The notes beneath the pieces are model-generated. The model saw nothing but the letters and a program-made list of their open reading frames with translations, had not been told where the DNA came from and did no database searches. From a virus, in the IMG/VR virus record IMGVR_UViG_3300042325_000241, positions 1 to 51,271 of that record: a DNA stretch of 51,271 nucleotides; one strand, given 5' to 3'. The position numbers and the translations under genes were made by a program. Shown here in pieces: positions 33,864 through 40,004 of this stretch (position 1 is the first letter of the stretch; each line of letters begins with the position of its first letter).

Positions 33864-34066
33864 TAATATTCTCCTTGAAAGTTGTCGTTGTCGTTTGGCG
33901 TATAGTCATCCTCATCCTCTGCGTAGGCATCAGATTTAGATTCTGCTTCCAGTGCATCTTCTGCACTGTCATCTTCAGATTGTTGATAATCTTTTTCGTC
34001 AGACTGATATGCATCCATATCATGGTCATCGTAGGGGTTTGGTTTTTTCCCGAATGGGTTAAACAT
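33863..34066 (-). CDS. 67-aa highly acidic protein
   Basis: AAGGAGA precedes the ATG. The composition is dominated by Asp, Glu, Ser and Tyr (KKPNPYDDHDMDAYQSDEKD), suggesting a disordered or DNA-mimic protein. It is the first gene of the replication operon. DNA mimicry is a suggestion from charge only. Confidence 0.55.
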   Translation of the reverse strand: MFNPFGKKPNPYDDHDMDAYQSDEKDYQQSEDDSAEDALEAESKSDAYAEDEDDYTPNDNDNFQGEY

Positions 34067-34096
34067 GCAGCACTCTCCTTGTTTATTGGGTCAACT

Positions 34097-34117
34097 GGTT
34101 ACAGTTACGATGTAACC
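34097..34117. promoter_or_regulatory. 7-bp inverted repeat in the divergent control region
   Basis: GGTTACA-N7-TGTAACC lies just after the predicted -10 of the leftward operon, a position fit for a repressor site. Confidence 0.4.
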
Positions 34118-34126
34118 ACATAGACA

Positions 34127-34155
34127 AATTTACAAATGTTGCCAGCAGACTGCAA
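34127..34155 (-). promoter_or_regulatory. possible leftward promoter of the replication operon
   Basis: On the minus strand, TTGCAG (34155-34150), a 17-nt spacer and TAAATT (34132-34127) form a modest match. A TTGACA at 34162-34167 on the plus strand is a possible -35 for the rightward gene but lacks a clear -10. Confidence 0.35.
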
Positions 34156-34265
34156 GCCCAATTGACAAATATTTTGCAAATAATTACCGAAAATACATAA
34201 ATACACTTGCAGACAAGGGGTTTTATTTCCTAGAATATTTTTGCTGACTGCCTAAAGGAGTTGAA

Positions 34266-34457
34266 ATGGCTGTTAAAAAGAATGACAATGCGGATGAATC
34301 TACTACCACCATGCGTGTAAGTCGTAAAACACTGAGAATGATACAAATTATCGCAGCATGGAAGGATTTGGGTATTAGTGAGTATGTGGACCACCTGGTT
34401 AAAACCCAAGGTGCAAAGGATCTGGACGATATGAAAAAGGGTATAACTAATCTCTAG
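34266..34457 (+). CDS. small RHH/CopG-like protein, possible excisionase or regulator
   Basis: This encodes 63 residues from an ATG with AAAGGAG upstream. TTTMRVSRKTLRMIQIIAAW then GISEYVDHLV fits a ribbon-helix-helix fold: strand TTTMRVS, helix, a 'G.s..eyvd.lv' turn and second helix. It is one of three rightward units, divergent from the replication operon and 0.2 kb from attP. A role in the lysis-lysogeny decision or in excision is a reasonable inference. Confidence 0.65.
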   Translation: MAVKKNDNADESTTTMRVSRKTLRMIQIIAAWKDLGISEYVDHLVKTQGAKDLDDMKKGITNL

Positions 34458-34465
34458 TATCTAAA

Positions 34466-34501
34466 CTAACTTATAAAAGTGTTTACACTTTTATAAGTTA
34501 G
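34466..34501. repeat. 36-bp near-perfect palindrome
   Basis: The 17-bp arms CTAACTTATAAAAGTGT and ACACTTTTATAAGTTAG enclose TT. It lies 8 bp after the RHH gene. It is AT-rich and could be a terminator, an operator, or an integrase/excisionase site. Confidence 0.75.
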
Positions 34502-34520
34502 TAGTCTATTTAATAGACTA
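34502..34520. repeat. 19-bp palindrome adjoining the 36-bp one
   Basis: TAGTCTATT-T-AATAGACTA is perfect. It abuts the preceding palindrome directly. Confidence 0.6.
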
Positions 34521-34565
34521 GTGTATATAGTATATTAGTATATATAATAACAAATACCGTGCCAA

Positions 34566-34587
34566 AGTATAGTAAATCCACTATACT
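34566..34587. repeat. inverted repeat left of attP core
   Basis: AGTATAGT-AAATCC-ACTATACT. The same arms recur at 34769-34790, so the tRNA-like core lies between two copies. Confidence 0.65.
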
Positions 34588-34667
34588 ATTTAAAATAGTC
34601 CTAAAAAGCATGTTTCCCTAACTACGGAAATGTGTGTTTTCTGGGGCTTTTCGTGCGGTTGTGGTTT

Positions 34668-34710
34668 GCGCTCGTAGCTCAGGGGATAGAGCATCGGTTT
34701 CCTAAATCGA
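34668..34710 (+). other. predicted attP core: 5' half of tRNA-Arg(CCU)
   Basis: The 43 nt read as tRNA positions 1-43: acceptor GCGCTCG, TA, D-arm GCTC-AGGGGATA-GAGC, then a perfect anticodon stem TCGGT/ATCGA with loop TTCCTAA (anticodon CCT). The remaining T-arm and 3' acceptor are absent, so it is not a working tRNA. It lies 37 bp from the integrase gene end, the usual place for attP. Integration probably targets the host tRNA-Arg(CCU) gene. Confidence 0.75.
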
Positions 34711-34726
34711 GGGTTATCCTCGATTT
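34704..34726. repeat. hairpin across the tRNA-like edge
   Basis: AAATCGAGG-GTTAT-CCTCGATTT is a perfect 9-bp stem reaching from the anticodon arm into phage-specific DNA. It is followed by TAT on the plus strand. Confidence 0.6.
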
Positions 34727-34746
34727 TATCCTATAAAACAAGCACT

Positions 34747-35754
34747 TTAGGCTTTTTTGATCTTAGAAAGTATAGTAAGAACACTATACTTTTTTGTAAC
34801 ACTATCGTCTAAAACATAGTGGTCGTAGATCTTTAGGGTGGTCGTTGCGTTAGTGTGGCCCATCCTAGCGGATACCATTCTCAGGTCCGAAGTGCTCCCC
34901 AGCAGGTGTGTTGCACAGGTGTGCCTGAGGTCGTGAATACGCAGTGGTATTTTAAATCTTTTGATAAGTGGTACCCACCACCTTCGCAGGTTGTTGCGTG
35001 CTACCCTAAACCCCAGTGGACTAGTAAATATTGGGGAATTGGGAGAACCCTTTAAACGGTCCAAAATTGCCACTAGGTGATCAGATAGGGTGATAGACCT
35101 GTTTCCCCTAGAAGTCTTAACTGGGACGATTTTAGGCCCCTTCAGTTGATCGTTGTACGCTTTGTTGATATGTACCTTAGGTGCGACATAGTCGGCCCAG
35201 GTTAAACCCAGGGCCTCACCTAGTCTTGCGCCTGTGTCCAGGAGGAATAGCAGTAGTGGTTGGTAGTGGCTACCGTTGTTTAACTCAATGAGTTTAAGTG
35301 TCTGTTCGGGTGTTAGTGCTACACCCCTAGCCCTGGTGATTTTGGGTACGATGCCATAGGGTACGGGAACACCTGCAATCTTGCAGATGGTGATTAAACG
35401 CTTAATTATGCGGTGGGATTTAGAGATGGGAAACATCTTGTTTATTCTAGATACGGTAAGTTGTATATTAGTCTCTGTCATACTGTCACCAGCTAGTGCT
35501 AGACGCAGTGAGTCGATTTCTTGTTTATATCTTCTGAGGCTAGACTCGCGCACATTTCTAGATGTTAAAAACTTGGACAGTGTGTCAGAAAAGAGATGTT
35601 GTTTTTCTGACACGGAGGTCTGAGGCTTCAGGGCCTCAGCCTCCTCCCTGGTGTTGTGGTAGGATCTCACAACCTTGGAGTTTACCTTGTGCTCATACAC
35701 CCATTTGCGTTTAGCCTTGACATAAAATATTGTAGCCATATGTTGGTCATACAA
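34747..35754 (-). CDS. int: tyrosine-family integrase
   Basis: This encodes 335 residues from TTG 35754 with AAAGG 6 nt upstream; ATG 35739 is the conservative alternative. An N-terminal arm-binding-like basic region and SAM-like domain precede the catalytic domain, which shows the Arg in LLDTGARLGEALGLTW, HxxR in LRIHDLRHTCATHLL and ARMGHTNATTTLKIYDHY (His and catalytic Tyr). It recombines attP with host attB. It sits beside the tRNA-like core. Confidence 0.92.
   Translation of the reverse strand: MYDQHMATIFYVKAKRKWVYEHKVNSKVVRSYHNTREEAEALKPQTSVSEKQHLFSDTLSKFLTSRNVRESSLRRYKQEIDSLRLALAGDSMTETNIQLTVSRINKMFPISKSHRIIKRLITICKIAGVPVPYGIVPKITRARGVALTPEQTLKLIELNNGSHYQPLLLFLLDTGARLGEALGLTWADYVAPKVHINKAYNDQLKGPKIVPVKTSRGNRSITLSDHLVAILDRLKGSPNSPIFTSPLGFRVARNNLRRWWVPLIKRFKIPLRIHDLRHTCATHLLGSTSDLRMVSARMGHTNATTTLKIYDHYVLDDSVTKKYSVLTILSKIKKA
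34767..34792. repeat. inverted repeat right of attP core, inside the integrase 3' end
   Basis: AAAGTATAGT-AAGAAC-ACTATACTTT has perfect 10-bp arms; the inner 8-bp arms equal those at 34566-34587. It is also followed by a T-run on the plus strand, so terminator function is possible. Confidence 0.6.
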
Positions 35755-35764
35755 TAACTGCCTT

Positions 35765-36199
35765 TCAGAGGTCAAGCCTCATTGTGGTTCCGTTTACATA
35801 GAAACCGAACCCACCATAATACTTTTCTAATGCGGGTGCACAGTCCAGGATGATTTTAAAACACCCCTTATTATGACAATAGTTTATTGCGTGCCTGACT
35901 AAATCTTTCCCTATGCCCTTCTTCCTAAACTCCTCAGCTACTATGAAATCATCTAGGAAGGCATAGGGTTGCCTATAGATCATTTTATCGACTAGCTGCA
36001 CTGTGATGCTGCCCAGTGGCCTACCACAATCACTGAGGTATAAAAAAGTAGGACAGGTCCCCGCAAAGGACCTGTCCAAGTAGCACCGTTTCATCTCTTC
36101 TAGAGTGGTAAAAACTGGTGCGAATTCATTCAGTAAATCCATGTAGTGTTGGTCTAGGTCATGTAGATCGAGCCTTCTGATTTTCGATGTCTTGGACAA
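35765..36199 (-). CDS. GNAT-family N-acetyltransferase
   Basis: This encodes 144 residues, starting at TTG 36199 with AAGGAG upstream. GNAT landmarks: GSITVQLVDK strand, AFLDDFIVAEEFRKKGIGKD (beta4 and acetyl-CoA pyrophosphate loop R-K-K-G-I-G-K), and EKYYGGFGFYVNG at the C-terminus (Y/F-x-x-x-G-F). The substrate is unknown; it could modify a host protein, an antibiotic-like amine or DNA. It overlaps the exonuclease gene by 41 nt, so it is co-transcribed. Confidence 0.82.
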   Translation of the reverse strand: MSKTSKIRRLDLHDLDQHYMDLLNEFAPVFTTLEEMKRCYLDRSFAGTCPTFLYLSDCGRPLGSITVQLVDKMIYRQPYAFLDDFIVAEEFRKKGIGKDLVRHAINYCHNKGCFKIILDCAPALEKYYGGFGFYVNGTTMRLDL

Positions 36200-36761
36200 A
36201 TGATTGCTCCTTCAAAAAAAGTTCTTTGATATAACCTTCATTTGGTAGCATTTCGACTATTGCCAATCGCTCATGGTGCTTGAATTTAGGCACATCACTG
36301 TAGGAAACATAGTGCGCTATCTTCGCCCCTGTTACACCCAGTTGGTGTTGGATCTGTGGGTAGTAATACTTAGGAATCCAACCCCTAAGGGCTTCTGCAT
36401 GAGCACGGTCATTAGGACACTTAATCTCTAAAATAACTTCTCCATCGTCAGTGATTCCGTCCAAGCTAGCCATAAACCATGGAAAGCTTTCATGCTCCAC
36501 ACAAGCGGGAGTCATTTTTAAACCTGTCAAGTCCTCGTACATTTCGCGCACTATTGGTTCTAGGCGTTTACCCCTAGCCATGCGCTCATTCTCGTACATT
36601 TCACTAGCTATACCCAACTTACGATCCCGTAGCTCTTCTGGTTTACACCATGGATTTGCACCCATGAGTACTGCACAATCAGAACCACCTACCCCGCCCT
36701 GTCTCCACTGTAACCACTCTGCACCGCTCTGATCGAGTGTCACAAACTTGCAATTTGACAT
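36159..36761 (-). CDS. YqaJ-type (lambda-exonuclease-like) recombination nuclease
   Basis: This encodes 200 residues from the ATG at 36761, with GAGG 9 nt upstream; an ATG five codons earlier lacks this. Motifs: VGGSDCAVLMGANPW, RGKRLEPIVREMYE (E68), ASLDGI (D101), VILEIKCPN (E112, K114) and YYPQIQHQLGV. All belong to the YqaJ PDDEXK exonuclease family. It resects 5' ends for the RecT-like protein. It is 2.7 kb and one operon away from recT. Confidence 0.87.
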   Translation of the reverse strand: MSNCKFVTLDQSGAEWLQWRQGGVGGSDCAVLMGANPWCKPEELRDRKLGIASEMYENERMARGKRLEPIVREMYEDLTGLKMTPACVEHESFPWFMASLDGITDDGEVILEIKCPNDRAHAEALRGWIPKYYYPQIQHQLGVTGAKIAHYVSYSDVPKFKHHERLAIVEMLPNEGYIKELFLKEQSFVQDIENQKARST

Positions 36762-36906
36762 GCTTAATATCCTCATTATGATGTAATGGCAACTCTAATT
36801 CAGCCCTAAGCTGCATAAGCAGAATCTTCTCAGGCGAGCCTGGAAGAAACTTAGTTGGCTGATCAGGTAACATTGTAACATCATATACAAGAGGATGTAT
36901 AGCCAA
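36679..36906 (-). CDS. 75-aa protein with PGSPEKI motif
   Basis: The start is TTG 36906 with AAAGGGG upstream; the ATG at 36873 has no site. It contains KFLPGSPEKILLMQLRAELE and LPLHHNED, a motif I have seen in many small phage/bacterial proteins of unknown role. The last 27 codons overlap the exonuclease gene in another frame. Function unknown. Confidence 0.5.
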   Translation of the reverse strand: MAIHPLVYDVTMLPDQPTKFLPGSPEKILLMQLRAELELPLHHNEDIKHVKLQVCDTRSERCRVVTVETGRGRWF

Positions 36907-36918
36907 TTTGCCCCTTTA

Positions 36919-37638
36919 TTACAGTGGATTACTAAAACACCAAGATCCATCCCTACGCCTAGACATTTTTACCTTGCTCTCTGGGGGTGGAATCAGTGAG
37001 TGTATGTGGTCAGCAATAGCCTTAGCCACAGTGGGGCGTGTACGCGATCTATCCGCTCCCCGTTGTGCAGATGGGGCTTCTTTGGGATACACTTTTCCAC
37101 TTTTACCGCGCATCTGATTGTTCCAAACCCCAGAGCTAGGCTTGCTAACTACTTGGGTTGGTTTCATAGGGGGCACATTGCGGGTGTGGAACATAGTCCT
37201 TTTAGACTCTTGCACACCGTGCTGGTAAGGTTGTAGGGAGAAGGTTGGTTTCTCACCTATTATTTTAGATGCGTGCCCATGCATAACCGGGTTCTCTATC
37301 ATCACCCTGGATGCGTGTGGGGTGTTCAACATGCGTTTGAAATCCTCAGCATCCCTTTGCATGTCTTGCATTCGTGTAGGGTAGGCTAGCGTGCCATCTA
37401 CCTTCTTCTGGGTTAGCCTACTCACCGAACTATTGGCCATGTTTGTACATGTTGGGTGGCCTAGAAGCAAATCCCAATGGTGCTTACCATCTAGTAAATC
37501 CCAATAGTTGCCCTGGTAATGATTTGTCTGGTCAACCTCGTTAGGTTTAAAATCAGCAGTAGTAACATGGTGTCCCAGCGTACGCAAGTGCGCTGCAACA
37601 CCATTGCTACATTCTCCAGCAATCAGTATTTTTCCCAT
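36919..37638 (-). CDS. DNA cytosine-methyltransferase-like phage protein
   Basis: This encodes 239 residues. MGKILIAGECSNGVAAHLRT resembles a SAM-binding start, followed by WDLLLGHPTCTNMANSS (motif-IV-like, C64; the usual PPC is HPTC here) and VMIENPVMHG (motif-VI-like E115-N116). Later text (KPTFSLQPYQHGVQESKRTM, MKPTQ) matches a phage family I know as methyltransferase-like. Whether it methylates DNA is unproven, and the changed motif IV is a reason for caution. It overlaps the small hydrophobic gene upstream by one base. Confidence 0.65.
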   Translation of the reverse strand: MGKILIAGECSNGVAAHLRTLGHHVTTADFKPNEVDQTNHYQGNYWDLLDGKHHWDLLLGHPTCTNMANSSVSRLTQKKVDGTLAYPTRMQDMQRDAEDFKRMLNTPHASRVMIENPVMHGHASKIIGEKPTFSLQPYQHGVQESKRTMFHTRNVPPMKPTQVVSKPSSGVWNNQMRGKSGKVYPKEAPSAQRGADRSRTRPTVAKAIADHIHSLIPPPESKVKMSRRRDGSWCFSNPL

Positions 37639-37790
37639 TACGCTACATTCTTTAATGCATTGCGTAGTCCATAGGCAGCTAGGGCAGCTAGAAACGACTG
37701 TCCAGCTTGCTCAAAGTGTCCTTCTGAAAGTTGGAATAGTGCTAACCCAAGTAACCCTGCACAAGCTAAATAAGTTTTATACCCTTCCAT
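37638..37790 (-). CDS. 50-aa small hydrophobic protein, holin-like candidate
   Basis: It is too short for usual listings. The ATG at 37790 follows AGGAGTC, and TAATG couples it to the next gene. MEGYKTYLACAGLLGLALFQ then AGQSFLAALAAYGL gives two short hydrophobic helices. I recall similar small phage membrane proteins, often listed as holin-like. Function is inferred. Confidence 0.55.
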   Translation of the reverse strand: MEGYKTYLACAGLLGLALFQLSEGHFEQAGQSFLAALAAYGLRNALKNVA

Positions 37791-37792
37791 AA

Positions 37793-37975
37793 TTAGACTC
37801 CTTTAAGTTTTTTGAGTTCTTCTTCAACATCAATCACCTTAGACTCCTTAGCTTTTTGGGCTAAGAGTTTGCGTACACCATCAATAATTGGGTGGTCTTT
37901 TGGACGGCAGGTTTCCCGTGCAATCCATCCACCTGCAAAACATACTGCGCCAATAACCAAAGTAATTAAGCTCAT
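37793..37975 (-). CDS. 60-aa protein with N-terminal membrane helix
   Basis: MSLITLVIGAVCFAGGWIAR is one transmembrane segment, followed by a charged helix ending EEELKKLKGV. This layout (N-in anchor plus coiled-coil-like tail) occurs in i-spanins and in lysis accessory proteins, but no pair is proven. It overlaps the previous gene's stop. Confidence 0.55.
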   Translation of the reverse strand: MSLITLVIGAVCFAGGWIARETCRPKDHPIIDGVRKLLAQKAKESKVIDVEEELKKLKGV

Positions 37976-38700
37976 TATTCAGTCCTCCTAAAAAAGTATG
38001 CGGAAAGACACAGTGTCACAATTGCAATAAACACTAACAGAGATCCATTAAGGGTATCTCTGAGATCTGGATCACCCCCCCTCCGGTAGTTAGGGTCAAC
38101 TTTTCGCAGTGCTGCTGCTAGACCTGGTGCACCATCCTTGTAATCGTTTTGTTTATGAAGCACTGTTCCATCTGGAGATTGCACATAGATTGCCACCTCG
38201 CCCGTAAGCTCAAAGCCTACCCCAGTGACCGACCAGTGGTTAGAAGGGTAGTCCTGCACCACCGTGATGGTTTTAAAGTCCTTGAGTTCTGGCGCATTTA
38301 GTAAGTCATCCCTGATCTGTTTTCTAAGTGCATCTGGGCCAATGATAGTGAGTCTTAGGAACTCACTATCATCCGGTATACCCGTGTTTCCCATGAGTTG
38401 GAGCGCACTCTCCTTAGTAATCGCCCTTCCATTGTGGTAATAGGACTCTGGCCTACCCTTCATCTCAGATAGATCAATACCATAATTAGCGATCTTTTTT
38501 ATAGGAAATAATTCCAAATATTTTTCTGGGATGGGGGTTGGCAACTCAGATGTTTTAAAATCACCTGTTGGGGTCATCTCCAGATACACCCTCTCAGGTA
38601 TTTTAAAAACACCTACCTGCACAGTGTCCTGGTATAGTGCCACCTGACGCGAATCGTCAGTGGGCACCCAACTAAATATGAAATAGGCGAATAACAGCAT
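37975..38700 (-). CDS. membrane protein with N- and C-terminal hydrophobic segments (241 aa)
   Basis: The ATG at 38700 follows AGGAG; a longer reading overlaps the previous gene. An N-terminal segment MLLFAYFIFSW, a soluble 190-residue part and a C-terminal LLVFIAIVTLCLSAYFF anchor followed by RRTE. The central part is probably on the outer side of the membrane. No family was recognised. It belongs to the run of membrane genes. Confidence 0.6.
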   Translation of the reverse strand: MLLFAYFIFSWVPTDDSRQVALYQDTVQVGVFKIPERVYLEMTPTGDFKTSELPTPIPEKYLELFPIKKIANYGIDLSEMKGRPESYYHNGRAITKESALQLMGNTGIPDDSEFLRLTIIGPDALRKQIRDDLLNAPELKDFKTITVVQDYPSNHWSVTGVGFELTGEVAIYVQSPDGTVLHKQNDYKDGAPGLAAALRKVDPNYRRGGDPDLRDTLNGSLLVFIAIVTLCLSAYFFRRTE

Positions 38701-38708
38701 GGGAACTC

Positions 38709-39473
38709 CTAGCGTGGTACGGGTGGTGGTGGTGGTGCGAGCCATACGAAGGCCCATCCATTAGAATCATTAGTCCATCTAACCTTAAACTCTTCTGGTG
38801 TCATCCAAATCAACTCTCCAGCAGTGCCGTTATTGTCCCATATAGCTGCCCATTTATCGTCTAGGTGGGCTAGGCATACCATGTGCGCAATGGTGCCAGA
38901 ATAGCGCACCTTGTCGCGTCCTGCGTAGGTAACTGCTGGCATACGACCAGTCTTCAAAGCTAGCCTTAGGAGGTCTAGTTCCTTACCCTCGTACTGCACA
39001 TACTCTGGGGTATTTATTGAGATAGACTGGGAGTATTCTTTGAGTTGTTTATCAACCTTACTGGGGTAACCGCCTCCAGGCTTATTTGCACACCAACTGC
39101 GTAGGCCTCTAACCGTCTCCAGGTTAGACCACCTAGCTGCCATTTCAATAGAGGACATTACACACATACCCGCACCATCCACCCTAGACCCAATATTGGG
39201 AAGGTGCTGTGAGAGTGGGTAGTCAATTTGCAATGGTGTGGAACCGTCTGGAGCGATAGAACCACCTAGGCTAATAGACTCAACTGAGTCCTCTAGGTCT
39301 GTGCCCCATGGTCGTTTGGGTTTAGGCTCATCCGGTTTAATTGGCAGTGGTGCTGGTGGCGTAATCTTTGGCCTAAGCAGTGGAATAGGGTCAAACTTCA
39401 GTGTGCCAAAATAGACCTCGTTGGCTAGAACTAGGCCTACCACAATAACTAGCATTCCCATAACTTTGTTCAT
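38709..39473 (-). CDS. membrane-anchored papain/C39-like cysteine peptidase
   Basis: This encodes 254 residues. Residues 1-22 are a membrane anchor or signal (GMLVIVVGLVLANEVYFG), followed by a Pro-rich linker. The papain-like core has catalytic C104 in GAGMCVMSSIEMAARW, GGGYPSKVD, His197 in TIAHMVCLAHLDDKW and DNN (213-215). It starts in an ATGA overlap with the preceding small membrane gene. As no amidase or lysozyme is visible elsewhere, it is the best endolysin candidate; cell-surface or virion processing is an alternative. Confidence 0.65.
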   Translation of the reverse strand: MNKVMGMLVIVVGLVLANEVYFGTLKFDPIPLLRPKITPPAPLPIKPDEPKPKRPWGTDLEDSVESISLGGSIAPDGSTPLQIDYPLSQHLPNIGSRVDGAGMCVMSSIEMAARWSNLETVRGLRSWCANKPGGGYPSKVDKQLKEYSQSISINTPEYVQYEGKELDLLRLALKTGRMPAVTYAGRDKVRYSGTIAHMVCLAHLDDKWAAIWDNNGTAGELIWMTPEEFKVRWTNDSNGWAFVWLAPPPPPVPR

Positions 39474-39634
39474 GCGGATCTCCTATTGGTTAGAAGGAAC
39501 AAAACAAAGAACGCAATACCTCCCATAGTCACTCCGTCCTTAAATCCCCACCAATATATTCTATCAATAGTCCACTTTAAAGGTAGCAAAATATCCTCTA
39601 ATAACTCAATTGGGGGTAGATCCTGAGGTGTCAT
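39470..39634 (-). CDS. 54-aa membrane protein, holin candidate
   Basis: It is too short for usual listings. The ATG at 39634 has GGAG 5 nt upstream, and its TGA overlaps the peptidase start. An amphipathic N-terminal half (MTPQDLPPIELLEDILLPLK) is followed by one hydrophobic helix GGIAFFVLFLL ending NRRSA. Position directly before the peptidase suits a holin. Confidence 0.55.
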   Translation of the reverse strand: MTPQDLPPIELLEDILLPLKWTIDRIYWWGFKDGVTMGGIAFFVLFLLTNRRSA

Positions 39635-40004
39635 GTTCACTCCATTTCCCCAGCGGACACTTTTCAGTGGTCCAACTGGACTTGGTGTTTAAAAAACAAC
39701 CACAAACTCCACATTTATCTTCTTTTTTAAATTCACAGGCATCACACACACTTAGGCGCGATTCAACCACGGTCATGGGAACCCGTGTGCAACCTGCGAA
39801 TCCCCATTTCACAATGGAGGATATGAGAGATCCGGTTTGCTCTAGCATAGGTGGTACGACTATTGGCTCATCATCATCCCATGCCCGCCTGATGCGGTCA
39901 TTGTGGTGATAATGCCAACACATCTGACACTGGGAGATGTCGTACACAGAGTCGGGTATCACATTATTACAAGTACATGGTCTTGCCATTTTTAGCTCAT
40001 CCAT
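39606..40004 (-). CDS. Cys-rich zinc-binding-like protein (132 aa)
   Basis: The start is ATG 40004 overlapping the fibre gene, or ATG 39989 just after its stop. It has two Cys/His clusters: CTCNNVIPDS...CQMCWHYHH near the start, and CDACEFKKEDKCGVCGCFLN with TEKCPLGKW at the end. The C-terminal motif resembles phage proteins found after tail-fibre genes. It probably binds two zinc ions; its role is unknown. Confidence 0.6.
   Translation of the reverse strand: MDELKMARPCTCNNVIPDSVYDISQCQMCWHYHHNDRIRRAWDDDEPIVVPPMLEQTGSLISSIVKWGFAGCTRVPMTVVESRLSVCDACEFKKEDKCGVCGCFLNTKSSWTTEKCPLGKWSEHDTSGSTPN

Noticed and set aside
34668-34746. complete tRNA-Arg gene
   Set aside because: No T-arm and no 3' strand pairing with GCGCTCG; the sequence after the anticodon arm forms a different hairpin.
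23121-36874. ACATTGT as a regulatory half-site scattered through the genome
   Set aside because: A 7-mer is expected several times by chance at this length; only the paired copy at 25703-25726 was kept, at low confidence.
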